From a virus: a stretch of 26,714 bases of DNA. The notes beneath the pieces were generated by a model. It did no database searches. It was not told the DNA's origin and saw nothing but the letters and a program-made list of their open reading frames with translations. The position numbers and the translations under genes are program-made. Shown in pieces: positions 7,896 through 15,466 of this stretch (within the stretch, counting starts at the first letter, position 1; each line of letters opens with the position of its first letter). The stretch covers positions 1 through 26,714 of the IMG/VR virus record IMGVR_UViG_3300036770_003397; one strand, written 5' to 3'.

Positions 7896-8936
7896 ATGCC
7901 GAAAGTCAAAGAAACCGCCCTGATCGGCGGCCGCTTCAAACTGGGTAAGGCCGGTGGCCGCGCGCCGACCGACTTCATGGGCCTGGTCTCTAGCGCCCAG
8001 GAGCAGATCGAGCAGACCGAGATTCGCCTGCAAGACACCACCTCTCCGCAGGGTGGGACCTACGATACGTTCTCCCGGGTGGACCGCTTCTTCATCAACA
8101 TGGCGGTACGCGAGATCAACTCCCGCAACCTGGCCAATGCCCTGTATGCCGACATTGCCGAAGTGCCAAGCACAGCGGTAACTGGCGAGGATGTTGTGCT
8201 TGGTGTTGGCCAGACCACCGCCCTGGCTCTGATGCCGTTGGAAATCACCAAAGTGGCCATCGACGGCGATGAGTACGATGAGGATATCGACTGGCGTATG
8301 ACCGGTGCCGGTATCGAGGTCATCGAGGACAGTGACCTGGCCGACTTCATCACCACCCAACTGAGCAGCAAAACCGCCAGCAGCGCGCCGAAAGCCGGCG
8401 GCAACACCGGCAATGGCACCATGGGCGCTGTCACAGTGACCTCTGCTGCCGTCGGCGCCTACTCCGTCAGCTTTACCAGCAGCACGGCCTTCAACGTGAC
8501 CGGCCCGGGCGGCGCGGTTGGCACTGGCACTGCCGGCACTCCTTTCAGCACCGGCGGCCTGAGCTTCACCATTACCGCCGGTGCGACGCCTTTTGCTGCC
8601 GGTGATGGCTTCTCGATCACCGTGGTTCAGGCGGCCGAGGTTGTGGCCAAGGTGGATTACACCAGCGCGGCATTCGATGAGATCGAGCTGCTGACCAACT
8701 CCGGCGAGGAGTGGTACCTCCTGATGGAGGGGGCCAACGCCGTGGGCGAGAAGGGCAAGTTCAACGCCCACTACTGGCGCGTGAAGTTCAGCCCCACCGA
8801 GAGTCGCGATGTGATCGGCAACGAGGACTTCATGACCATGAACGTGCGCGCCGAGGTGCTGCGCGAGGAATCCCGCGCCACCGGCGATGCCAAGTCCGCC
8901 TATGGCAAGCTGCAGAAGCAGCGGCTGGTGGGGTGA
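7896..8936 (+). CDS. Major tail tube protein with inserted beta-sandwich domain
   Basis: This 346-residue protein sits where lambda gpV is encoded. The body (residues 1-160 and 245-346) is beta-rich: GGRFKLGKAGGRAPTDFMGL at the N-terminus, a central region ending in EVIEDSDLADFI, and a C-terminal strand-rich section with HYWRVKFSPTESRDVIGNEDFMTMNVRAEVL. Between them lies a Gly/Thr-rich domain (residues about 165-244) beginning GGNTGNGTMG and ending FAAGDGFSITV, matching the one in the decoration protein. Hexamers would stack into the tail tube; the inserted domain would decorate the tube exterior, as Ig-like additions do in lambda gpV. The start has a weak ribosome site. The tail tube role is strongly supported by context, less by motif. 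Confidence 0.8.
   Translation: MPKVKETALIGGRFKLGKAGGRAPTDFMGLVSSAQEQIEQTEIRLQDTTSPQGGTYDTFSRVDRFFINMAVREINSRNLANALYADIAEVPSTAVTGEDVVLGVGQTTALALMPLEITKVAIDGDEYDEDIDWRMTGAGIEVIEDSDLADFITTQLSSKTASSAPKAGGNTGNGTMGAVTVTSAAVGAYSVSFTSSTAFNVTGPGGAVGTGTAGTPFSTGGLSFTITAGATPFAAGDGFSITVVQAAEVVAKVDYTSAAFDEIELLTNSGEEWYLLMEGANAVGEKGKFNAHYWRVKFSPTESRDVIGNEDFMTMNVRAEVLREESRATGDAKSAYGKLQKQRLVG
8388..8627 (+). repeat. Shared inserted domain, copy 2 (in tail tube protein)
   Basis: This is the second copy of the segment at 5556-5807. It encodes GGNTGNGTMG, FNVTGPGGAVGTGTAG, GGLSFTI and FAAGDGFSITV. It differs from copy 1 by small deletions between strands, so the copies are related but not recently duplicated. 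Confidence 0.8.
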
Positions 8937-8958
8937 CCAGCTGTGAAGTGATGAAGTA

Positions 8959-8989
8959 GATTCCCTTCCAATTTGAACGGGAGGGAATC
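8959..8989 (+). promoter_or_regulatory. Hairpin masking the ribosome-binding site of the secreted moron gene
   Basis: GATTCCCTTCC (8959-8969) pairs with GGGAGGGAATC (8979-8989) through 11 bp with one G-U pair and a 9-base loop. The right arm contains the whole GGAGG ribosome site (8980-8984), eight bases before the ATG at 8993. A weak promoter-like pair, GTGACC (8933-8938) and TAGATT (8957-8962) with an 18-base spacer, would start transcription inside the left arm. A transcript from it would leave the site open, while read-through from the tail tube gene would fold it shut. The hairpin is directly visible; the promoter is weak. Confidence 0.65.
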
Positions 8990-8992
8990 CTC

Positions 8993-9667
8993 ATGCGCAT
9001 GTTCCTCGCGCCCCTGGCGCTGTTTATGTCACAGCTTTGCTTGGCCGCCGACCTTATAGGCGGTGGACAACGTGTTCTGGGCGTCCATCCGCTGGACGAG
9101 ACCCGTGTGAAGATCACTGTGCAGGGTGAGAGCGGTGCGGACACCTATGTCGTCGACTGCATCGGCGCGACTTGGGGCTTCGAGGGAGGTACTCACCAGC
9201 AGGTGAAGGCCGATCAGCGATCGCAAGCGATTGCAGAGAGGGCGTGCCGAACCGTTGAGTTCAAGGCGGCACTGGTGGGCCACTCAGGCGCGTGGAAAGC
9301 CCCGGTACAACAGAAGCCTCAGACCAACAAGAAGCTGCGACCCACTTGGGTTGTTAGTGAGCCCGCCGAATCAGCCGAGGTAAGGGAGGCGCGAGCTGAG
9401 TTAAGGAAGCCCGAGAACGCCTGGGCTATCAATGCGGTTGGAGAAAAGGCCGTTCTTGCGCGCCTGAAAGACCCGGACTCAGCCTCATTCCGTGGACAAT
9501 TCGTTGGTAGATCAGGCGGAGCTTGCGGCGAAGTGAACTCCAAGAATTCCTTTGGTGGTTTTAAAGGCTACCAGCGATATATGGCATCGGGTGGAGGGCT
9601 TGTCTTCTTCGAGGAGGAAGTTGACGAAGACGAGTTTGAAAAAGCCTGGTCGAAGTTATGTAGATAA
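8993..9667 (+). CDS. Secreted 'moron' protein with signal peptide, unknown function
   Basis: The 224-residue protein begins with a Sec signal peptide: Met-Arg-Met, a hydrophobic core to about residue 17, and a likely cleavage at CLA|AD after residue 19. The mature part has a beta-rich first domain (residues 25-90) and a Pro/Lys linker. Its C-terminal domain contains ARLKDPDSASFRGQF, CGEVNSKNSFGG and FKGYQRYMA, a pattern I have seen as a C-terminal domain in phage-borne and bacterial secreted or lipoproteins of unknown role. It interrupts the conserved tail tube to chaperone order. It is bracketed by an RBS-masking hairpin and a strong terminator, the usual sign of a moron expressed on its own. 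Codon use is less GC-biased toward its 3' end. It could act in the periplasm, for example in envelope protection or superinfection exclusion; that is inference. Confidence 0.75.
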   Translation: MRMFLAPLALFMSQLCLAADLIGGGQRVLGVHPLDETRVKITVQGESGADTYVVDCIGATWGFEGGTHQQVKADQRSQAIAERACRTVEFKAALVGHSGAWKAPVQQKPQTNKKLRPTWVVSEPAESAEVREARAELRKPENAWAINAVGEKAVLARLKDPDSASFRGQFVGRSGGACGEVNSKNSFGGFKGYQRYMASGGGLVFFEEEVDEDEFEKAWSKLCR

Positions 9668-9674
9668 AACTAAG

Positions 9675-9700
9675 AAACCCGCCTCGGCGGGTTTTTTATT
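9675..9700 (+). terminator. Rho-independent terminator after the moron gene
   Basis: AAACCCGC (9675-9682), loop CTCG, GCGGGTTT (9687-9694), then a T-rich run to 9700. A strong intrinsic terminator that would separate the moron transcript from the tail chaperone gene. Confidence 0.88.
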
Positions 9701-9714
9701 GCCCGGAGATTGAG

Positions 9715-10017
9715 ATGAACGACATCGGCAATGTGGTGAACAAGCGCATTGGCGAGCTGGAGGTGGTTTGCCGTGAGCTGACGGTGGGCCGCCTGCGGGG
9801 CCTGCTTTCAACCGTTGTGGAGGTGGACGTTGTTGATGGCTGCCTGTTCGAGGACATGCGCCTGGTCGACCTGCCCATGCTCACCAACCTGACGAAAGAG
9901 CAGATCGATGGGCTTCCTCCCAGTGCGCTGCGCACCGTAATCGAAGGTTGCCGTGAGGCGAACCCTGATTTTTTCGAGATGCTGGCCAGGCTCAAGCGCC
10001 AACAGGCTACTTCCTGA
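9715..10017 (+). CDS. Tail assembly chaperone, unshifted product (gpG-like)
   Basis: This 100-residue protein lies between the tail tube and tape measure genes, as gpG does in lambda. It contains a strand-rich N-terminus (IGELEVVCRELTVGRLRGLL), a middle with FEDMRLVDLPMLTNLT, and a helical end (ALRTVIEGCREANPDFFEMLARL). This gpG-like form would coat the tape measure protein before tube assembly. Near the end of the gene is a TTTTTTC slippery site that lets a fraction of ribosomes make a longer gpGT-like product. The start has a GGAGAT ribosome site just after the terminator. Confidence 0.85.
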   Translation: MNDIGNVVNKRIGELEVVCRELTVGRLRGLLSTVVEVDVVDGCLFEDMRLVDLPMLTNLTKEQIDGLPPSALRTVIEGCREANPDFFEMLARLKRQQATS

Positions 10018-10115
10018 GCCAGCTCGACCAAGCCGTTGTGTGCCTGATCCGCCTCGGACATCACCAGGCACTCGACTATCCATGGACGCTGTTCCAGCGC
10101 GCACTGAAAGGCTGA
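9715..10115 (+). CDS. Tail assembly chaperone, -1 frameshifted gpGT-like product
   Basis: The coding path is 9715-9975 followed by re-reading from 9975 to the stop at 10113-10115. That gives 133 residues: 87 shared plus a 46-residue extension. The shift site is T TTT TTC (9969-9975), in the zero frame as gaT TTT TTC, so both P- and A-site Phe tRNAs can re-pair in the -1 frame. The extension is open for its whole length, contains LDQAVVCLIRLGHHQALDYP, and ends four bases before the tape measure start. It therefore fills an otherwise empty gap exactly as T does in lambda. The frameshift in tail chaperone genes is conserved among long-tailed phages; the specific site here is read from the sequence. 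Confidence 0.85.
9969..9975 (+). promoter_or_regulatory. Programmed -1 ribosomal frameshift site (TTTTTTC)
   Basis: The heptamer fits X XXY YYZ in the zero frame of the chaperone gene. It lies 39 bases before the zero-frame stop. Downstream bases are GC-rich and could form a stimulatory stem, but I did not find a single clear one. Confidence 0.8.
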
Positions 10116-10119
10116 AGTC

Positions 10120-12780
10120 ATGGCAGAAGTAGAACTCCGGGTTTCGGCTGACCTGGACCAGGCGACCCGAGAGGTTGCGGGCTTCCGCAAGGAGTACGCC
10201 GACCTCGTTCGCCAGGTGGAAAAACCCCTGCGGCAGGTCAATGCCACCCGTGAGTTGGAGGCCTCCCTAGAGGCCACCGGCAAGCGAGTGCAGCAGGCAA
10301 AGCAACGCCTGAGCGAGCTGCAGGCCGAGCTGATCCGCACTGACAATCCGACCGAGCGCTTGAAGCAGTCGTTCAAGGAGGCTGCTGCCGAGCTGCAGAA
10401 GCTGCAGCGTACCGAGGCGCTGCAGACCAGCCAACTCAGCCGTATGCGCGCGGAGCTTACCGGCGCCGGTGTGGACACCTCGCGGCTTGCGGCTGAGCAG
10501 CGGCGTCTGAATTCCGAGATGAGTAAAGCGCTCGGCACCGGCCGAGCAGATGCAGCCGCGCGCGGCATTCGGGAGCGTGCTGCCGCTTTGCAGCAACAGG
10601 CCATCGCACAGCGGCAGGCCAACGCGGAGGCGGCCAGGGATAACCTTGGCGTCAACCGCTACCGCGCTTTGCAGGCTGAGATCACCAAGGCCCGCCAGCA
10701 ATACGATTTGCTGCGCACCAGCGGCAAGTTGAGCACTCAGGAGCTGGCCGTTGCTCAGCAGCAGCTCACCCAGCGCATTCGCGAGAGCAAGAATGAACTG
10801 AAGGCGTTGTCTGGTGCGCAGGGAGGTATTGGCGGGCTGGAGGGGCTGACCACTGGACGCCTGGCCGGTGCCGTGGGTGGCATTGCAGGGGCCGCCGCCC
10901 TGGCAGCGCAGTACGCTGCTGCTGTTGACCCGATCAAGAACATGCGTGCCCAGCTGGATTTAGCGACTGATAGCCAGGAACAGCTCAACCAGGCACTGGC
11001 AGATTCGGCCCGTATAGCGGATGCGGCAGGTGCGCCGCTGACGGATACCGCTGAGCTTTATTCCAAGCTGATTCCGCCCGTCCGTGAGCTCGGGGGTAGC
11101 CAGCAGGATGCGGCCAACACTACTGAAGCCTTTGCCCTTGGCCTGCGCATCAGCGGTGCGACCGCCCAGCAGGCCTCAGGCGCAATGCAGCAGTACGTGC
11201 AGGCTTTGAATCGGGGTGTTTTCCAGGCTGAGGAGTTCAACTCGGTGGCTGATGGCAACATCAGGCTGATCCGTGCTTTCGCTCAGGAGCTTGGTGTAAC
11301 CGTTGGTGAGTTCAGGAACATGGTGCTGGAGGGAGAGATCACCAGCGATATGTTGCTGGAGCTGTCGAACAAGGTTCTACCGAAGCTGCGGGCCGAGGCT
11401 GAGCTGATGCCTGAGACTTGGGCTTCTGCTACCACGAAGCTGAACAACTCCTGGCAGCAGCTTTTGGGGCAATTTGACCAGGCAACCGGTGCCTCACAGG
11501 CACTGATCAATAGAATCGAGGCCCTTACAGCATCGCTCAAGCTTCTGGGTGGTGGCGATGCCGACAAGGCGGCCGCTGGGATGGCTAATATTTCCGCCGA
11601 GTTCGGGCGCCTGGTGCCGCTGCTCAACCTAGCCGCTATAGGGGCCGAAAAGCTTGGAGAGATTGCTGGTATCAAGACCTTCTCCCAGAACGCGAAAGAG
11701 GCCGTGAAAGAGGAGGGTGAGGTACTTCAGGAGCGAAAAACTCAGTTCGATATGCATGCCGCCGAAATGAAAGCGCTTCAACAGAGCGCCGCCAAGGAGG
11801 GCGCTGCGATCCTGGAACAGCAGGTAAAGGATACCGAGGCGGCTCTGAAGAGGCAGGTCGACGCCGAGCGCAAAGCCGCCAGCGAGCTGGCCAAGGCCAA
11901 GCAGGACCAGCTGGAGACCCAGCAGCGTTACAAGGAGGCGCTGGCCAGCTTGAGTGCAGGTCCGGCGCAGGAGGCATCCTACGGGCAGGCCAGTGCGCTG
12001 AAGGTGGGGGCCCGCAACGCCCTGCAGGCAGGCGATGTCGATGAGGCCAAACGCCAGGCTCAGGCGGCACTCGCCGTGCTGCAGGGGTTGGCTGCTGCTG
12101 GTGAGAACACCTACGGCTTTGCTGGCTTCATCAAGGAGTTGCAGGCGATCGAGGAGGGGGCTGACCAGAAGGGAATCGACGAGGCCCAGAAAAAGCTCGA
12201 TGCCGCTAAGGCTGCTGCCTTGCAAACGAAGGCCGCGCTTGAGGAGCTGAAGGATATCAAGGTCGCTCCGACCCTGGACGAGGAGGCTCAGCAGAAACTG
12301 CTGAATGATCTCGCAGCTTTAGCCAAGCAGGCGGGTGTGATTCTTACTATCCCGGCTACAGTGACCGCGCAGGCGCCTCAGGGTGGCACGGTCGATCCTT
12401 CCATTCCCGCGGCCGCAACCGGTGGCATCCTGCGTGGGCCTGGCACGGGTACCAGCGACAGCATCCTGGCCAGGTTGAGCAACGGCGAGGGTGTTCTGAA
12501 TGCGCGTGCGGTGCAGCACTATGGCGCGGGCATGGTTCACCAGCTCAACAGGCTGCAACTGCCGAAGTTCGCCACCGGCGGGGTAGTGGGCACGGGGCTT
12601 TCGTTGCCGCCCATTCCGCAGCCGAGCCCTGAGCTGCTAGCTGGCGGGGGTAATGCGTATCTGGGCGACACCACCCTGGTGTTCCCGGGCGGTGAATCGC
12701 TCACGGTGAGCGTGCCTGCCAGCCAGTCGGAAAACCTGCAGCTGCTTCGCCTCAAATTTGGCGGCACTCGACGCCGCTGA
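10120..12780 (+). CDS. Tail tape measure protein
   Basis: An 886-residue protein, close to lambda gpH (853). Residues 1-235 are almost entirely helical with long Gln/Ala/Glu/Arg heptad-like runs (coiled coil). A Gly/Ala-rich hydrophobic segment at about 246-268 follows, a candidate for membrane insertion during DNA ejection. Residues about 270-425 show the conserved tape-measure N-terminal domain, including GVFQAEEFNSVADGNIRLIR and LGVTVGEFRNMVLEGEITSD. A second coiled coil spans about 520-660 and a third 690-730. The C-terminus has ATGGILRGPGTGTSDSILAR and RLSNGEGVLN, a pattern common at tape measure ends. The protein sets tail length; at about 1.5 angstrom per residue this implies a tail near 130 nm (inference). 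It follows the chaperone as expected. Confidence 0.93.
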   Translation: MAEVELRVSADLDQATREVAGFRKEYADLVRQVEKPLRQVNATRELEASLEATGKRVQQAKQRLSELQAELIRTDNPTERLKQSFKEAAAELQKLQRTEALQTSQLSRMRAELTGAGVDTSRLAAEQRRLNSEMSKALGTGRADAAARGIRERAAALQQQAIAQRQANAEAARDNLGVNRYRALQAEITKARQQYDLLRTSGKLSTQELAVAQQQLTQRIRESKNELKALSGAQGGIGGLEGLTTGRLAGAVGGIAGAAALAAQYAAAVDPIKNMRAQLDLATDSQEQLNQALADSARIADAAGAPLTDTAELYSKLIPPVRELGGSQQDAANTTEAFALGLRISGATAQQASGAMQQYVQALNRGVFQAEEFNSVADGNIRLIRAFAQELGVTVGEFRNMVLEGEITSDMLLELSNKVLPKLRAEAELMPETWASATTKLNNSWQQLLGQFDQATGASQALINRIEALTASLKLLGGGDADKAAAGMANISAEFGRLVPLLNLAAIGAEKLGEIAGIKTFSQNAKEAVKEEGEVLQERKTQFDMHAAEMKALQQSAAKEGAAILEQQVKDTEAALKRQVDAERKAASELAKAKQDQLETQQRYKEALASLSAGPAQEASYGQASALKVGARNALQAGDVDEAKRQAQAALAVLQGLAAAGENTYGFAGFIKELQAIEEGADQKGIDEAQKKLDAAKAAALQTKAALEELKDIKVAPTLDEEAQQKLLNDLAALAKQAGVILTIPATVTAQAPQGGTVDPSIPAAATGGILRGPGTGTSDSILARLSNGEGVLNARAVQHYGAGMVHQLNRLQLPKFATGGVVGTGLSLPPIPQPSPELLAGGGNAYLGDTTLVFPGGESLTVSVPASQSENLQLLRLKFGGTRRR

Positions 12781-12822
12781 CCTGCCGGCGCCTATCGCTG
12801 GCGCTATTGCTCTGGAGTACTC

Positions 12823-13335
12823 ATGACATTCCCTCACCTCATGCTGGGCGGTGTGCCCATCGTGCTGCACGCTGGCGCGCCTGAGTTTTCCGCCGAGGGC
12901 GTGGAGGGTGCGAGCACTGTACGCATGAGCCTGGGCGCCCTGGTGAAGATGACGCACTGGACTGGCAAGGCGCGCGGCAGTATCACGGGCAACGGGTGGA
13001 TGCCGCCTGGGCTTGATGGCCTGGACTACAGCCAGCCACTGGAGCTGCGAAGCACCCAGCCGGAGACCATCACGACCCCGGCCTTGTCTGCAGCACTTTC
13101 CAGCGAGCCGCGTCCGGACTATGCCCCTTGGGCCTTGGCGCTGGTGGGTAAGGAGTGGATCAAAACGGCATGTACCTATGCGGCCGGAGTTGCCACGGCA
13201 GCGCCTGTCGCCGGGGCCACGCTGTATGCCTTCTACTGGTTGCCGGTGTATCAGGTGTTTGCCACCAAGCCCACGAAGAGCCTGAACAGCGGCGCAGCCG
13301 CGCATGGCTGGTCGATCAGCTGGGAGGAGGCTTAA
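12823..13335 (+). CDS. Tail protein of unknown type, first gene after the tape measure
   Basis: This 170-residue protein has no motif I recognise. It contains a Gly-rich beta-like N-terminus, an ARGSITGNGWMPPGLDGLDY segment, and a hydrophobic stretch at about residues 115-150 (AAGVATAAPVAGATLYAFYW). That stretch may be a buried strand pair rather than a membrane segment, since no charged flanks are present. Position right after the tape measure suggests a distal tail or tail-tip component. A stop/start overlap TAATG joins it to the next gene, so both are probably translated together. Confidence 0.65.
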   Translation: MTFPHLMLGGVPIVLHAGAPEFSAEGVEGASTVRMSLGALVKMTHWTGKARGSITGNGWMPPGLDGLDYSQPLELRSTQPETITTPALSAALSSEPRPDYAPWALALVGKEWIKTACTYAAGVATAAPVAGATLYAFYWLPVYQVFATKPTKSLNSGAAAHGWSISWEEA

Positions 13336-15044
13336 TGTTCGGCGGCGCCCCGATCGGGGCTACCCCGCTGGGCGGTTCGTTCGGTGGTGCCGCAGAGCCT
13401 GTTCCGGTGGGCGGTGCCAGCGCCATCCGTTGGGTGGCGCGGCTGCTGGTGGATGGCGTGGATTGGTCTTCGCGCCTGGTCGGTGAGCCACAAGTCGACA
13501 GAGAGGAAGGCGCGGCCGGCATCTGCTCCTTCGAGTTGTGCCTGCCTGCTGGTCCGGTGACGCCGACTGACTGGAAAGGCCGCAGCGTGGCCCTGGACTA
13601 CATCGGCACCATGGCGGGCGTGACCACGGAGCAGCGCCTGTTTACCGGCCGCGTGGCCGACCCTTCGTGGAATCGCACCACCAGGACGCTGTCCTGCACC
13701 TGCAGCGATCAGCTGCAGCAGCGGGTGGAGGCGATGGAGATCAGCGCGATCGACGCGCTGGTGGGCGGCTACTGGTCCGAGGATGTATTCGAGCCTGTTG
13801 CTGGCCGCAGCCGCTGGGATTACGCCCTGGAGCGGCTCAGCACCCGAGCCGCCTCCTTGGACTGCGATGCCTATGGCTCCGTGCGGGTGACCAGCTGGTA
13901 TACGGCTGCCCAGCCTGATTTCACGTTTGGCGCAGGTAGCACGGTGTATGACAGCCTGGACGTGCAGCTCAGTGACCTGAGTGTGCAGATCAATACCGTC
14001 GAGATCGAAGGCGATTACCGGTTCTCTCGCCTCTGGCAGCGCAATCTGACGTACGTCTGGGCGCACCCGGACATGGTGGGCACCAGTGGCATGACGGGTT
14101 TCTGCCTTTGGCTTCAGCACACCACTGAACTGCCGACCATCGAGATGATAGAGAGTGCGGTGAGCGGTGGCGGGCAGACGGTTATTGCCAGCGCCTACCA
14201 GGTGCTGCCGCCCAGCGGCACCTACTGCGACCCCCCAATTGGTTTCGCCGCGTCGCGCAACCACAATGAGTTGGTTCTGGCCGCTAGGGTGGTCGGTGCC
14301 AGGCGCTGGAACCAGGCTGTTACCGAGAACTACAAGCTCCGGGTAGTGGCCGACGCCAGTGTGGCGGCTGTGGGCGAGGTGATTGAGCGACAGGGTGCTG
14401 CCGTGGAGGTCGAGTCCGATCTGGCGGAGGCCTGGGAGTCTGACGAAATCACCGGTGGCACGAGCGGGCATCAGGATGTGCGGGATGAGCCGCGCCGCCA
14501 AGCGCAGCTGCTCACCCTGCTGAACCAGGCCGGCGCCACCATCGTGGCCGCCCATCGTGGCACCCAGCTCAGCTGGGATGTGCCCACCAGCTGGGTGACT
14601 GGCCTGGACCTGCGCCATACCGTGCACCTCGATGACCAGGGCGCGCGAGCCAAGGGCAAGGTGGTCCGCCTGCAGCACCGGCTGAGCTTGGAAACCGGCG
14701 TGGCGTTGACCACCGTGACCATTGCGGTCATGCGTGGTGGTGGCGCCGTCAGTGACCCGCTTGTGCCGCCGCCATTCAGCGTGCTCCCGCCCGAAGAGGA
14801 GGAGGGGCCGAGCCCCATTGAGGACTCGATGCCGTCGCAGCTGGCGGACGGCATTGGGGACCCACCCTACGACGAGACGCTCGACGGCTTCTCCGGCAAT
14901 TACAGCATGACCTCTGGTGACTATCCTCGGCGCTTTCAGGCGACGGCGGATGAGGTACTGGAGACCCTGCGCGACGAGAACGTGGTGGAGATCCCTGCGG
15001 TGTACCGGATCGCCATTCCGAACGACCTTCTGGAGTTGTACTGA
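13335..15044 (+). CDS. Probable tail hub or tip protein
   Basis: The 569-residue protein is taken from ATG 13335, which overlaps the preceding stop by one base and has a GGGAGGAGG site close upstream. The reading frame is open to 13155, but that region lies inside the preceding gene. Residues about 30-140 (ARLLVDGVDWSSRLVGEPQV, GICSFEL, RLFTGRVADPSW, LSCTCSDQLQQRVEAM) follow the pattern of tail hub proteins: a beta-barrel with 'F-T-G-R-V' and 'C-x-D-x-L'. Residues 320-470 contain strands and VRLQHRLSLETGVALTTVTI. The C-terminal 80 residues are acidic and Pro-rich with a final conserved-looking segment, IPAVYRIAIPNDLLELY. It would sit at the tail tip below the tube. The hub call is an inference from pattern and gene order. 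Confidence 0.65.
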   Translation: MFGGAPIGATPLGGSFGGAAEPVPVGGASAIRWVARLLVDGVDWSSRLVGEPQVDREEGAAGICSFELCLPAGPVTPTDWKGRSVALDYIGTMAGVTTEQRLFTGRVADPSWNRTTRTLSCTCSDQLQQRVEAMEISAIDALVGGYWSEDVFEPVAGRSRWDYALERLSTRAASLDCDAYGSVRVTSWYTAAQPDFTFGAGSTVYDSLDVQLSDLSVQINTVEIEGDYRFSRLWQRNLTYVWAHPDMVGTSGMTGFCLWLQHTTELPTIEMIESAVSGGGQTVIASAYQVLPPSGTYCDPPIGFAASRNHNELVLAARVVGARRWNQAVTENYKLRVVADASVAAVGEVIERQGAAVEVESDLAEAWESDEITGGTSGHQDVRDEPRRQAQLLTLLNQAGATIVAAHRGTQLSWDVPTSWVTGLDLRHTVHLDDQGARAKGKVVRLQHRLSLETGVALTTVTIAVMRGGGAVSDPLVPPPFSVLPPEEEEGPSPIEDSMPSQLADGIGDPPYDETLDGFSGNYSMTSGDYPRRFQATADEVLETLRDENVVEIPAVYRIAIPNDLLELY

Positions 15045-15466
15045 TGCCCAGCAGCCTTGAGCAGCAGCGCCGTGCGGTCGGCACGGCCATGACGGCCCGC
15101 CGCGGGACCGGTGATCAGATGGCCTCCAGGCGCAATGGGCGCAAGGCTGTGGAGGACATCAACAGCCTGGTCAGCCCGGCTAGCCAGCGAAAAACGCTCA
15201 CGGCTCTGGACCCGCGAGGCCGGTTGGAGGCGAAGCAGGGGCGCGGTGACTATGTGGAGCCGACCACGGGTGGCGTTGGAATCGTCAGCCCGCTAACGGA
15301 GGCTACCTACGCCACCCGTGAATACTGGGCTGAAAAGACCATTACCAGCTCTGATGGCTTGCTTTCGTTTCGCATCAAGCCGATCAAGAAAATCATCCAG
15401 GCCGATGCCAACGCCGCTGAAGTCGTTCAGTTATTCGCTGATCCCAACCCGGTACCCGCACCATGA
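15044..15466 (+). CDS. Small tail-operon protein, unknown function
   Basis: A 140-residue protein with an Arg/Gln-rich helical N-terminus (EQQRRAVGTAMTARRGTGDQ), a middle Gly-rich segment, and a C-terminal strand region (LLSFRIKPIKKIIQADANAA). No motif is recognised. It overlaps the previous gene by one base (TGATG) and the next by four (ATGA), so it is clearly part of the translationally coupled tail-tip operon. Basic N-terminus and small size would fit a connector or chaperone of the tail tip, but this is a guess. Confidence 0.7.
   Translation: MPSSLEQQRRAVGTAMTARRGTGDQMASRRNGRKAVEDINSLVSPASQRKTLTALDPRGRLEAKQGRGDYVEPTTGGVGIVSPLTEATYATREYWAEKTITSSDGLLSFRIKPIKKIIQADANAAEVVQLFADPNPVPAP

Noticed and set aside
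13155-13334. Upstream extension of the hub gene to 13155
   Set aside because: It would overlap the preceding gene by 180 bases; ATG 13335 has a strong ribosome site and a stop/start overlap.
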